From NCBI RefSeq assembly GCF_900207585.1, contig NZ_OAOP01000013.1:35305-99304 (forward strand): a DNA stretch of 64,000 nucleotides. The letters run 5' to 3'. Numbering within the stretch: position 1 is the stretch's first letter; the number at the start of each line of letters is the position of its first letter. Below the pieces are notes generated by a model, which was not told the DNA's origin, made no database searches, and saw only the letters and a program-made list of their open reading frames with translations. Source of the stretch: Bacillus oleivorans (lineage in GTDB: Bacteria; Bacillota; Bacilli; Bacillales; JC228). The position numbers and the translations under genes were made by a program. Below are positions 1 to 8,781 of the stretch, one piece after another.

Positions 1-725
1 TTACCAAGGTTTTCGGCTGCTTGCGCCATCGCCGGTAAGGCAGTCGCATCTGGACAAATAATGGCATCTATGTCTGGATAGGTGTTTAAAATACTTTCAC
101 CAACCGATAGAGATTTTTGCGCATCATTTTCTCCAAATTGTGTGGTGACAATTTCCCAGCCCGGATAATCAGCCGCAATCATTTCTTTTGCTTTTGTGAC
201 CCATTGGTTTTGGTCGGTAACGGTTGGACTGGAGTAGAAGAAGGCTACCTTTCCTTCATCGCCGATTTGATCAGCTGTCATTTTAATTAAGAGCTCTGCT
301 AATTGTTCAGGTGTTCCTTGGTTAATATAGAAGGAACGGTCTTCCGGGTTTACATCTGAATCCCATGTTAAAACTTTAATTCCCTTGTCTTTCGCACGCT
401 GCAGAGCCTGGCTTAAACCATCGACTGAAACAGAGGATACCATGATTGCATCATAGCCTTGGTTGACAAAGTTATTAATAAACTGGACTTGACCGGCCAC
501 TGTCGCTTCAGTCGGTCCGTCATATTTTAGCTGAACCCCTAAAGAATCAGCCATTTTTTTGGCTCCTTGGCCGCCTGAAGTAAAGAATCCGACCCCCGTA
601 AGCTTTGGAATAAAGGCAAGTTTAATGTCCTCTTTGCTTTTTTGACCGCCGCTGCTGCAAGCTGCTAACGCTAAGATTAAAACAAGCGATAATACCAATA
701 AACCAATGACTCTTATACGTTTCAT
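1..725 (-). CDS. lsrB: AI-2 ABC transporter substrate-binding lipoprotein LsrB (partial, C-terminus outside window)
   Basis: This lipoprotein should bind the quorum-sensing signal AI-2 outside the membrane and hand it to the LsrACD importer. The reading frame starts at ATG 725 behind a GGGGGT-type ribosome binding site and stays open to the window edge, so about 240 residues are seen and roughly 100 are missing. An N-terminal hydrophobic segment ends in a lipobox (LAAC). After it come blocks typical of LsrB, such as [15 protein letters not shown] and [12 protein letters not shown]. It is the last gene of the leftward lsrA-C-D-B operon, 14 bp after lsrD. RbsB-type sugar-binding proteins are the alternative, but these blocks and the flanking lsr genes favour LsrB. 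Confidence 0.9.
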   Translation of the reverse strand, partial: MKRIRVIGLLVLSLVLILALAACSSGGQKSKEDIKLAFIPKLTGVGFFTSGGQGAKKMADSLGVQLKYDGPTEATVAGQVQFINNFVNQGYDAIMVSSVSVDGLSQALQRAKDKGIKVLTWDSDVNPEDRSFYINQGTPEQLAELLIKMTADQIGDEGKVAFFYSSPTVTDQNQWVTKAKEMIAADYPGWEIVTTQFGENDAQKSLSVGESILNTYPDIDAIICPDATALPAMAQAAENLG

Positions 726-739
726 TTTGAAGGACCCCC

Positions 740-1732
740 TTATTTTTTTAAAACAAGATGACGATTTTTGGAACGGAGGATCGAGTGCCAATTAGAATCT
801 CGCAAGCATACAGAAATAATGAGGATGGAACCGATCACGACACTGATATGCTGGCTTGATAGACCAGCCATCTGCAGACCGTATTGCATAATGCCAATAA
901 AAATACTTGCAATCGCAGTCCCTAACACACTTCCTTTCCCGCCAAAGATCGATGTACCTCCTAACACAACCGCAGTAATGACTGGCAAAACCGCTTCAGC
1001 TCCTAAATCTGACCGTGCAGAACTAAAGTAGGATGTAAGGATGATACCGCCAATACCACCTCCAAGACTTGATAGCATGTAGGTACTCATCAGGGTCCAT
1101 TTGGTATGGACCCCGCTATACCTAGCGGCTTTTATATTAATCCCCACCAAAAACACTTGACGTCCATACCGTGTATAGTGGAGTAAACCACCGAAAAGGA
1201 AGATACATAAAATCAGGATCAATAGCGGATTCGGGATCCCTAATAATTGCCCATTCGCAATTTCGACAAATGGGTTTGGAAATCCACTAATTCCTTCATA
1301 TCCGGAAGCACTAGATCCGCCCGAAATAACGAGAGCAATTCCAGAAAACAAGAACATTCCGCCTAACGTGACAACAAGGGGCTGTACATTGGTATAAGCG
1401 ACTAAAAGACCATTTACGCTTCCTGCTAAAATCGCAGCCACAATCGCGATGAGAGCCGCAAACCATACCGAAAACCCATTCATCCAGAGAACGCCGCAGA
1501 CAATCGAGGTCAATCCCATGATTGAACCAACAGAAACGTCAATGCCTCCTGTAATAATCACAAAAGTCATCGGAATCGCAGCTAAAGCAATATAGGCAAA
1601 GTCATTCATACTGTAAAGCAAGTTACTTATGTTCAAGAAACCAGGTGAGATGATGCCAAACAGGATGCACTCCAGCAGAATCAAACAAGCTAAAGCGGAT
1701 TCCCACCTAATGAGTGGCTTTATTTTGCTCAT
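740..1732 (-). CDS. lsrD: AI-2 ABC transporter permease LsrD
   Basis: This is an integral membrane permease of the ribose/AI-2 importer family, about 330 residues with 8-10 hydrophobic segments. Family features include the [13 protein letters not shown] segment and [15 protein letters not shown] near the C-terminus. The ATG at 1732 is preceded by AGGAGGTG at a good distance. A GTG at 1744 lies almost on that ribosome binding site and is unlikely to be the start. The gene overlaps the end of lsrC by 26 nt, so translation is probably coupled. It should pair with LsrC to form the membrane channel energised by LsrA. The C/D assignment rests on gene order. Confidence 0.88.
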   Translation of the reverse strand: MSKIKPLIRWESALACLILLECILFGIISPGFLNISNLLYSMNDFAYIALAAIPMTFVIITGGIDVSVGSIMGLTSIVCGVLWMNGFSVWFAALIAIVAAILAGSVNGLLVAYTNVQPLVVTLGGMFLFSGIALVISGGSSASGYEGISGFPNPFVEIANGQLLGIPNPLLILILCIFLFGGLLHYTRYGRQVFLVGINIKAARYSGVHTKWTLMSTYMLSSLGGGIGGIILTSYFSSARSDLGAEAVLPVITAVVLGGTSIFGGKGSVLGTAIASIFIGIMQYGLQMAGLSSQHISVVIGSILIISVCLRDSNWHSILRSKNRHLVLKK

Positions 1733-2753
1733 CTGGCTTAGCACCTCCTGTTATTAAAGAAGCAGCATCATCAAGAATCTCAGTTTGACGTTTTTTAAAG
1801 CTATAGTTTTTAAGGAATCTCTGAAACTTCGAATCTCCAACCACAATCAGTAAAAGCAGGAACCCGGATATGGCATTATTCCAGTAAGCTGGTATTTTCA
1901 AATAGATGAGGGAGTTGCTGATTACGGTAAAGAACAAAGCTCCTAACCCAGCACCAATCACACTGCCGACCCCGCCTGTTAAACTGACCCCGCCCAAAAC
2001 CGTTGCGGCAATTACCTGGAGCTCGAGCCCGGTTCCAGTCTGATTCGGGACAAACCCTATATTCATCACAAAGACTAAACCGGCAATCGAAGCAGAAATC
2101 CCTGAAAGGATAAATGCTAAGACGGTCACTCTTTGAACCGGAATTCCTACTAACCTAGCTCCCTCGACATTGTCACCCACCGCGTAAAAATACCGTCCAA
2201 ATCTTGTGCGAGTGAGCCATATATGAGAAAGGACTAAGAGGATCAGGACGATCCAAACCGGAAAGTTCATTCCTAAAAACTTTAAACCAGATAATTGTTT
2301 ATAAAAGTTTGGGATATCTTCAATCCACATTCCTTTTGTGTAAATCAGCATCGTACCTCGAATCACACCTAGCATCCCAAGTGTCATAATGATCGAAGGA
2401 ATGTTGAAATAGGATACTCCCACTCCATTTAAGAAGCCGACAACTGTTCCAACTAATAGAACAATCGGGACGACAAGCCAAACATTCATGCCAGCTGTTA
2501 ATAAAACCCCGCAGACCGCTGCAGAAAGACCCATCACCGATCCAACCGAAACATCAATATTAGAAGTAAATAGTACAAACGACTGGCCAATCGCCATCAC
2601 GACGAGAATGACACTGGCCTTGATTAATATGGTGATCGAATTTCCAGCAAGAAACTCCTGATTGAATGCTCCTACAAAGAGAATATAAGCGACCATTAAA
2701 ACAAGGATCGAGAGTTCTCTTGCTTTTAAAAATCGAACCAGCGCGGAAATCAT
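1707..2753 (-). CDS. lsrC: AI-2 ABC transporter permease LsrC
   Basis: This is the second membrane permease of the AI-2 importer, 348 residues with about ten hydrophobic segments. It carries the family signature SNIDVSVGSVMGLSAAVCG and a C-terminal GGVSLTGGVGSVIGAG loop. The start overlaps the lsrA stop as ATGA, and the end overlaps lsrD, so the three genes form one coupled unit. Length and gene order match LsrC of enteric lsr operons. The polar C-terminal tail of about 30 residues is longer than in most ribose permeases. It could in principle carry another small sugar, but the linked lsrB, lsrF and lsrR argue for AI-2. Confidence 0.88.
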   Translation of the reverse strand: MISALVRFLKARELSILVLMVAYILFVGAFNQEFLAGNSITILIKASVILVVMAIGQSFVLFTSNIDVSVGSVMGLSAAVCGVLLTAGMNVWLVVPIVLLVGTVVGFLNGVGVSYFNIPSIIMTLGMLGVIRGTMLIYTKGMWIEDIPNFYKQLSGLKFLGMNFPVWIVLILLVLSHIWLTRTRFGRYFYAVGDNVEGARLVGIPVQRVTVLAFILSGISASIAGLVFVMNIGFVPNQTGTGLELQVIAATVLGGVSLTGGVGSVIGAGLGALFFTVISNSLIYLKIPAYWNNAISGFLLLLIVVGDSKFQRFLKNYSFKKRQTEILDDAASLITGGAKPDEQNKATH

Positions 2754-4264
2754 GTCATCACCTCTTTACTTAAACCGAATGCGAAACGTGTGATTATGTC
2801 TGATTTGATATGTTCCTTCGCTAATGTTTGAACGACTTTTCCTTCATGCATGACCATGACACGATCACTTAAACTTTCGATTTCTTCCATGTCAGACGAT
2901 ATTAAAAGAACAGCTAAGCCGTTATTTTTCAATTCCTGAATGATCCGATAAATATCTTTTCTGGCACTGGCATCGATTCCTCTTGTCGGTTCATCGAGGA
3001 TAATCACCTTTGGCGCAGCAGCTAAATATTTGGATAAAACCACTTTCTGTTGATTGCCGCCAGATAAATCCTTCAGCTCTTGATCAGTACTAGTTGCTTT
3101 GACTTGTAATTCCGAAACATACTTTTTGGCAAGCTTTTTTTCGTGATGAAAGGGCAGAAAGAATTTACTGAGACGATGAAGAATGGCAGAGGATATGTTG
3201 TTTTGAATAGAAGTCAGTGAGAAAATGCCGTTTTTATGGCGGTCCTCGGGGACATAAACGAGACCTTCGTTAATTCGCTGATGGATCGATAAATGCTCGA
3301 TATTGGTCCCATGCAAGCAGATATCACCGTGATCTGTCGGGGTAAGCCCGAAAATCGCTTCAGCCAATTCAGTCCGGCCAGCACCAACAACACCTGCTAT
3401 TCCCAGTATTTCTTTTGCATGAAGGGTGAAAGAAATGTCATTGAAACGCTTGCCAGAGAGGTGCTCTACTCTTAATACTTCTTCGTTTACAGCCTGATCA
3501 TCGGTTAAACCCTTCTGTTCACTTTCTTCTTTTTCTTGATGAACAACCGTATTTTCAGGCATTAAACCGACCAGTAACCGATCATACGTAAATTCGGATA
3601 CATGCCCTTGTGCCGAAATAATCCCATCTCTTAATACAGATACTTTATCGGCAAGCTGAAAAATTTCTGGCAGGCGATGCGTGATATAAAAGACGCCAAT
3701 TCCTTCATCCTTAAGCTGTCTGATTGTTAGAAACAAGGAGTCGATTTCAGCAAATGTAAGGGTAGAGGTAGGCTCATCTAGGATCAGAATATCGGCTTCT
3801 CTTGCAAGACCGCGAATAATCTCAATTAATTGCTGTTCAGCAATCGATAAGGTGAGTGCGGTCTGCTGCAGATTCAACTTCCACCCAAGTTTTACGAGCA
3901 GCTTTTCAACCTTTTCCTTTAAACTTGCTTTTGAACCAGGAAGACCGATTGTAATATTTTCTTCTACTGTCATATTTGGAAAAATCAGCGGCTCCTGCGG
4001 GACAAGGTACACGCCAGCCAGATGAGCTTCATGGGCAGAAGAGAAGGCACACGGCTTCCCTTTAATTTTCATTACACCTTCATCAGCCTTATATAAGCCC
4101 GTAATAATCTTCATTAAGGTAGATTTACCAGCCCCGTTTCCGCCGACAATCGCATGAACTTCACCTCGATTTAGAGATAAAGAGACACCTTTTAGTACGG
4201 TATTTCCCGCGAAGTGCTTATACATTTGCTCTATTTGTAATAAAGGAGAAGATGGAAGACCCAT
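2750..4264 (-). CDS. lsrA: AI-2 ABC transporter ATP-binding protein LsrA
   Basis: This is the cytoplasmic ATPase with two tandem ABC domains, 504 residues from the chosen start. The N-terminal domain has Walker A (GGNGAGKS) and Walker B (ILDEPTSTL); the C-terminal domain has the LSGGNQQK signature and VIILDEPTRGID. As usual in RbsA/LsrA proteins, the second Walker A is degenerate (GVVGAGRTE). The frame extends upstream to 4342, but ATG 4264 is the best start: GGTGGTGA sits seven bases before it, and the domain starts right after. It is the first gene of the leftward operon, divergent from lsrR across about 255 bp that should hold both promoters; I could not identify these with confidence. Confidence 0.9.
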   Translation of the reverse strand: MGLPSSPLLQIEQMYKHFAGNTVLKGVSLSLNRGEVHAIVGGNGAGKSTLMKIITGLYKADEGVMKIKGKPCAFSSAHEAHLAGVYLVPQEPLIFPNMTVEENITIGLPGSKASLKEKVEKLLVKLGWKLNLQQTALTLSIAEQQLIEIIRGLAREADILILDEPTSTLTFAEIDSLFLTIRQLKDEGIGVFYITHRLPEIFQLADKVSVLRDGIISAQGHVSEFTYDRLLVGLMPENTVVHQEKEESEQKGLTDDQAVNEEVLRVEHLSGKRFNDISFTLHAKEILGIAGVVGAGRTELAEAIFGLTPTDHGDICLHGTNIEHLSIHQRINEGLVYVPEDRHKNGIFSLTSIQNNISSAILHRLSKFFLPFHHEKKLAKKYVSELQVKATSTDQELKDLSGGNQQKVVLSKYLAAAPKVIILDEPTRGIDASARKDIYRIIQELKNNGLAVLLISSDMEEIESLSDRVMVMHEGKVVQTLAKEHIKSDIITRFAFGLSKEVMT

Positions 4265-4520
4265 TTCATATTCACCACCATGTTCAATACTGGTAAAGCG
4301 CTTACATTTGATCAAAAATTTCATACCTCGAAAAATGTGCAATAAGGAAGAAATGCTTGTTACTTATTTACACAGTTGGTTTATCATTTATTCTTATTAT
4401 TTATTTAATTTTCAAAATTTTTAAAAATGAGTTCTTTTTGGCAATTTGCAGGGATATATTTTGGGTAAAAGCATGAACAAAAATTTACCGAGTGAACATT
4501 TTTTGAGGAGAGTCGAGCAA

Positions 4521-5489
4521 ATGAATAGTGATATATATACAGAAAACATGCTGGTCAAAGTAGCCTGGTATTACTATAAAGAAAATTTAACGCAAAATGA
4601 GATTGCAGACTTGTTGGATTTATCACGAACAAAGGTTGTTCGGCTTTTGGAGCGAGCCAGAATCGAAGGAATCGTTCAGTTTCATATAAAAGGGCACAAC
4701 ACAAATGGTTTGTCCATTGAAAAAGATTTCAAGGAAACATTCTCTTTGCCAAACGCCTTTATCATTCCGACCCCCGTCAATAAAAGGGAATTAAGTGAGA
4801 GTTTATCCCGCGCAGCTGCGCAATACTTACAGCACAAGCTGCAGCCAAATGATCTGTTAGGGCTTGGCTGGGGGAGAGCTGTATCGAGAACGATTGATTA
4901 TCTGACACTCGAGCCCGAAAGCAAAATATCAGTCGTGACACTAACAGGTGGAGTCAATTACTATCTGCATAACCGGAGGTCACAGGATGGCGGGATGGAG
5001 AGGTTTCATGACATTCATATCATTCCAGCCCCATTCCTCGCTTCCACAGAGGAAATGGCCGAAAGCTTCCTCTCTGAACCCTCGATTAAAGAGATTTTAG
5101 AGCTGGGATGCTTATCGAAATACATAGTGGTTGGGATTGGCGGCTTATCTCCTGATGCTACCATTATTCAAGAGGAAAAAATGACCTTAAATGAACTTAC
5201 CTTTATCAAACAGCAAAATGCAGCAGGGGACATATTAGGCCAATTTTTTGACCGCAATGGTGAAGTTCTATCCCTGCCTCACCATAAACGGCTGATTGGC
5301 ATGAATCTCAACAAACTCAAATCTCTAAACAATGTAATTGCGATTGCAGGGGGTGATCAAAAGATCGATGCAATCTATGGTGCCTTGAAGGGCGGCTATA
5401 TTCACACGATGATTACGGATGAGACAACTGCTGTTTCTCTAATGAATATGGAGGTGAATTCGCAAAATGGAACACATTCTGGCATTTGA
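4521..5489 (+). CDS. lsrR: SorC/DeoR-type transcriptional regulator, LsrR-like
   Basis: This is a probable repressor of the lsr genes whose effector in known systems is phospho-AI-2. ATG 4521 is chosen because GAGGAGAG lies eight bases upstream; earlier in-frame ATGs have no ribosome binding site. Residues 1-60 hold a sigma-r4-like helix-turn-helix (NEIADLLDLSRTKVVRLLERA). The remainder is a SorC sugar-phosphate-binding domain with GLGWGRAVSRTID and GGDQKIDAIYGALKGG. It is 322 residues, the normal size. It opens the rightward operon and overlaps the truncated kinase gene by 23 nt. With that kinase broken, the regulator may lack its usual phosphorylated inducer unless another kinase exists. 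Confidence 0.88.
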   Translation: MNSDIYTENMLVKVAWYYYKENLTQNEIADLLDLSRTKVVRLLERARIEGIVQFHIKGHNTNGLSIEKDFKETFSLPNAFIIPTPVNKRELSESLSRAAAQYLQHKLQPNDLLGLGWGRAVSRTIDYLTLEPESKISVVTLTGGVNYYLHNRRSQDGGMERFHDIHIIPAPFLASTEEMAESFLSEPSIKEILELGCLSKYIVVGIGGLSPDATIIQEEKMTLNELTFIKQQNAAGDILGQFFDRNGEVLSLPHHKRLIGMNLNKLKSLNNVIAIAGGDQKIDAIYGALKGGYIHTMITDETTAVSLMNMEVNSQNGTHSGI

Positions 5490-6021
5490 TGCTGGGACAG
5501 GAAGTTTAAGAGCAGTCTTGTTTGACAAGGAAGGGAACCAAAAAGGCGTTTCTCAATATGAATGGTCGCACTTGTCTGATCAAAGATATCCAGGTTCGAT
5601 GGATTTTGATTACGCTGCAAACTGGAGGCTTGTCGTCGAGTGCATCCACAACGTTCTTGATTCATCGGGAGTCGATCCGAAAGATATTATAGCGATTAGT
5701 GCAACAAGTATGAGAGAAGGCATTGTTTTATATGATCAAAACGGTCAAGAAATTTGGGCATGTGCCAACGTAGATGCACGTGCTTCAGAGGAAGTAAAAG
5801 CTTTAAAGGAAATAGATGAAAAGCTAGAAGAAAAAATATATGCGCTTTCCGGGCAAACCTTCGCTTTAGGGGCACTGCCAAGACTGTTATGGCAGAAAAA
5901 TTATCAACGAGAAATCTATGAAAAAGCAAACTCGATTTCGATGATTAATGATTGGATTCTATTTAAATTATCGGGTCAATTACAGGTAGACCCGTCAAAT
6001 GGCTGCACAAACATAGCTTGA
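5467..6021 (+). pseudogene. lsrK: Truncated AI-2 kinase LsrK (N-terminal part only)
   Basis: Intact LsrK is an FGGY carbohydrate kinase of about 520 residues that phosphorylates AI-2 in the cytoplasm. Only 184 residues remain here. The N-terminal FGGY motif is clear (FDAGTGSLRAVLFD), as is a typical INDWILFKLSG block. The frame stops at TGA 6019, and the next gene's ribosome binding site follows immediately. The C-terminal ATP-binding domain is therefore deleted, not merely out of frame. ATG 5467 has GGAGGTGA eight bases upstream, so the fragment is probably still translated. Kinase activity is not expected. The upstream part shows no internal stop, so the deletion may be recent, or the fragment may be kept for another role. 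Confidence 0.85.
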
Positions 6022-6035
6022 AGGGAGGTGAATGA

Positions 6036-6410
6036 ATGAAGAAAGTAAATGAGAACGAATTTGAATACCGATTTGGCGATAACGGTCCCAAATATTTAAC
6101 AAAAGGCCCCAATGTGGACGTCGGTGTAGTTGTCTTAAAGCCAGGTCAGGATTTTCCGAATCACTACCATACAGAATGTGAAGAAATCTTTTACATTCTC
6201 GAAGGAGAGATTGATTTCTATATCAATTATGAAAGAGTTCCAGCGAAGCCCGGGGATATGATCCAGTGCCGGCCGCATGACTCTCATTACTTAATTAACA
6301 ATTCCAATCAAAATTTTAAAGCTGTCTTCATCAAATCACCACATATCGGAAGAAATGACTCTGTCACGATTGATAAACCAGATTTAAATAAAGGAGTGAA
6401 CCCATCATGA
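6036..6410 (+). CDS. Cupin-domain protein in the lsr operon
   Basis: This is a single-domain cupin of 124 residues. Cupin motif 1 appears as PNHYHTECEEIFYILEGEIDFY, in which two His and a Glu are likely metal ligands, and motif 2 as KPGDMIQCRPHDSHYLIN. The start has GGGAGGTGA directly upstream, and the stop overlaps lsrF as ATGA, so it belongs to the lsr operon. No LsrG (the monooxygenase-fold isomerase of the phospho-AI-2 breakdown route) is visible here. I infer that this cupin may take that isomerase place, but the sequence alone does not prove it. A generic sugar-binding or isomerase cupin is the alternative. Confidence 0.75.
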   Translation: MKKVNENEFEYRFGDNGPKYLTKGPNVDVGVVVLKPGQDFPNHYHTECEEIFYILEGEIDFYINYERVPAKPGDMIQCRPHDSHYLINNSNQNFKAVFIKSPHIGRNDSVTIDKPDLNKGVNPS

Positions 6411-7195
6411 GCTGGGGATTTAAAAACCGTTTAAACAAAATATTACCAAATGGTAGAGCGGTCATGCTCGCAATTGACCATGGATATTTTTTAGGTCCGA
6501 TTACAGGACTCGAGAAGCCTGGTGAAACCGTAAAGGAGCTTCTGCCTTATACGGATTCCTTATATTTAACAAGAGGAACGCTGGCTGCCTGTATCTCAGA
6601 GGATGAAGAAAAGCCAATGGTTCTACGTGTATCTGGCGGACCCACTGTATTAAACGATTTATCAAATGAAACGATTGTGACTTCAGTAAAAGAAGCCATC
6701 AGACATAATGTAGTGGGGGTAGGGGTATCAGTATTTGTGGGATCTAAAAATGAAACGCAGACTATTACCAATTTAGCTCATGTTGTAACGGATGCCCATG
6801 ATTATGGAATTCCAGTTCTAGGAATCACTGCAGTGGGTCATGAATTAGAAAAAAGAGATGCTAGATTTCTAGCTTTAGCTTCAAGAGTTGTAGCGGAAAT
6901 GGGTGCTGATATTGTCAAAACGTATTACTGTGAGAATTTTGAAAAGGTAACGAGCACATGTCCAGTCCCAATCGTCATCGCAGGCGGACCAAAGTTCGAT
7001 ACCATCCGTCAGGCACTCGAGATTACCTATAATGCGATGAACCAGGGAGCAGCAGGGGTGGATATGGGGCGTAACATTTGGCAATCGTCTCATCCAACTG
7101 CGATGATTAAGGCGATTCATGCGATTGTGAAGGATGGGTTTTCGGTGGATGAAGCTGTTGAATTGTATGAGGCTAGTGCGAATGTTAAGGTGTAG
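6407..7195 (+). CDS. lsrF: 3-hydroxy-5-phosphonooxypentane-2,4-dione thiolase LsrF
   Basis: LsrF belongs to the class I aldolase (FbaB/DeoC-like) fold and performs the last step of phospho-AI-2 breakdown, moving an acetyl group to CoA. At 262 residues it is a little shorter than the enteric protein (about 290). Recognisable blocks are AIDHGYFLGP, ADIVKTYYCENFEKV with the likely Schiff-base lysine in VKTYYC, and PIVIAGGPK. The C-terminal phosphate-binding region reads GAAGVDMGRNIWQS. It is translationally coupled to the cupin gene. With the local kinase truncated, its phosphorylated substrate must come from elsewhere or the pathway is idle. Confidence 0.88.
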   Translation: MSWGFKNRLNKILPNGRAVMLAIDHGYFLGPITGLEKPGETVKELLPYTDSLYLTRGTLAACISEDEEKPMVLRVSGGPTVLNDLSNETIVTSVKEAIRHNVVGVGVSVFVGSKNETQTITNLAHVVTDAHDYGIPVLGITAVGHELEKRDARFLALASRVVAEMGADIVKTYYCENFEKVTSTCPVPIVIAGGPKFDTIRQALEITYNAMNQGAAGVDMGRNIWQSSHPTAMIKAIHAIVKDGFSVDEAVELYEASANVKV

Positions 7196-7202
7196 ATTTA
7201 AT

Positions 7203-7280
7203 AGGATATATAGGATATATAGGATATATAGTAGTACTTTATAACAATTTCAAATATTTAACTGCACCTCAATTGTTATA
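7203..7280. repeat. 9-bp tandem repeat and 10-bp inverted repeat after lsrF
   Basis: Three exact copies of AGGATATAT run from 7203 to 7229. Just after them TATAACAATT (7240-7249) and AATTGTTATA (7271-7280) form a perfect 10-bp inverted repeat around a 21-base loop. There is no clear T-run, so it is not a standard terminator. It marks the boundary between the lsr operon and degraded DNA and could be a deletion or mobile-element scar. Confidence 0.6.
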
Positions 7281-7434
7281 GACAAGTCTTACAATTTGGA
7301 GGAGCAATTTTTTGGTTACATTTGCAGCACAAGAAATAAATCAGTACTGTAAACAGATACCTTGATGGAATAGAAGGATAATTACGGTATTTGACCAAAT
7401 AAATGAAGATAAAGTAACGATTGACACGTACACA

Positions 7435-8097
7435 AAAGGAGATCCGTCTGTAGACACGGACTTCCAGATAGCGCGTTATAAGGACGAAGCGTTAAAAGAA
7501 TTCTTTGATTATTAAAAAGAAACAGGCCTATACGACAATTCCATCATCATTATGTACGGAGACCACTACGGCATCTCTGAAAACCATAACCGCTTGATGG
7601 AACAAGTCCTAGGCAAAGAAATCACACCATTTGATAATGCAACCTTGCAAGAGGTTCCATTGTTCATCCGAGTTCCAGGCATGGAAGGCGGCGTGAACCA
7701 CACGTATGGAGGTCAAATCGACATCCTGCCAACACTTTTGCACTTACTCGGAATTGATTCAAAAGAATACGTCCAATTCGGAACAGACTTACTATCTGAA
7801 GAGCACAACCAGCTCATCCCATTCCGTAACGGCGATTTCGTCAGCCCAACCGTAACAGAGGTAGACGGCAAATTCTACGATTCAAAAACCGACGAGATCA
7901 TCGAAGATCCTGCCAAAATCGAAGAAGCCAAACAATACCAAGAAATGGTCGAGCAAAAACTATCGATCTCTGACCAGGTCGTAAACGGAGACTTACTCCG
8001 ATTCTACACACCTGAAGATTTTACGCCGGTTGACCGGTCACAGTATGACTACAACAATCCGAATAAGGATGAAGAAGAAGTCGTAACAGAACCATAA
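7435..8097 (+). pseudogene. C-terminal remnant of lipoteichoic acid synthase (LtaS family)
   Basis: LtaS enzymes are membrane proteins with an extracellular sulfatase-like domain that polymerises glycerol phosphate. Only the end of the catalytic domain and the C-terminal tail are present. Recognisable pieces are DPSVDTDFQIARYKDEAL, then YDNSIIIMYGDHYGISENHN with the DH metal-site motif, then QIDILPTLLHLLGID. An in-frame TAA at 7513-7515 interrupts the conserved DYLKETGLYDN stretch. The transmembrane half and the catalytic Thr region are missing, and the sequence upstream of 7435 no longer looks like LtaS. An ATG at 7552 could start a 181-residue fragment, but no ribosome binding site precedes it. 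This is a decayed gene copy. Confidence 0.85.
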
Positions 8098-8105
8098 TAA
8101 GAAAA

Positions 8106-8142
8106 GGACCGCCTTGGAAGAGATTTCGAGGTGGTTCTTTTT
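8106..8142 (+). terminator. Rho-independent terminator after the ltaS remnant
   Basis: A 10-bp stem (GGACCGCCTT with GAGGTGGTTC, including G-U pairs) closes a 12-base loop and is followed by TTTTTG. It is the ancestral terminator of the LTA synthase gene. Confidence 0.8.
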
Positions 8143-8781
8143 GTATTCATAAAAAGGTATTCTCTATGGGTATGACTTCTTAAGAAAACGTACAGTGGGA
8201 AAGATTTCTCCCACCAACAAGGGTATCATGCCCGCCTCTCCATTTAAAGCCAACATTCTCTATAGATTTTATAATCATTAAACGAAGATGTAATCTCTAT
8301 ATCTTTACTTAGGTTATATTGTAGTAAATCATACGTTTTTCCGGTGTATCTAACAACTGAAGCAGTTATTGTAGAAAAACCATAACTACCAATTGCTGGA
8401 ATGCCAGATATGTGGGTATATGAATTAATTAGGTAAATAAAAAATGTTTTATCAACATTTTAAATGATATTATTTAATTCTTGTCCTTGGATCTGTATGA
8501 AAACAAGTCAATTTTGACCAGAAAATGAAAGTTATCGGACGGGGTGGATTCCAAGTCCCATACAGAACAAGTCATCTATTAAACTGGTTCAATTCTTTAT
8601 TTCTTTATTAGGGATACGTCCAATTTTTTTCTTTGTATCTCAAAACTTTATATTAAAGATTTCACTATCCTATGCAATACTTTTTGTGTTCCATAAACTT
8701 CCTTTTGCTATCTATTGTTCTTTGTGTATCGTTTTGATAGGATCTAAACTGATGGATACCAAATTAAAATTAGGTGATTAT
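8143..8781. other. Gene-poor stretch with a possible minus-strand gene remnant
   Basis: No intact gene is seen here. On the minus strand, 8459 down to 8244 reads for 71 codons without a stop and ends in TAA. The peptide contains SGIPAIGSYGFSTITASVV and ends in YKIYRECWL, and looks more protein-like than chance, but it has no start codon with a ribosome binding site and I do not recognise it. The right part (about 8490-8780) is AT-rich leader for the following operon. It contains CTGTATG near 8492 and CATACAG near 8560 as a spaced inverted repeat. No promoter there is convincing. Confidence 0.35.

Noticed and set aside
768..1031. Forward-strand open frame inside lsrD
   Set aside because: Antisense shadow of a well-supported permease gene.
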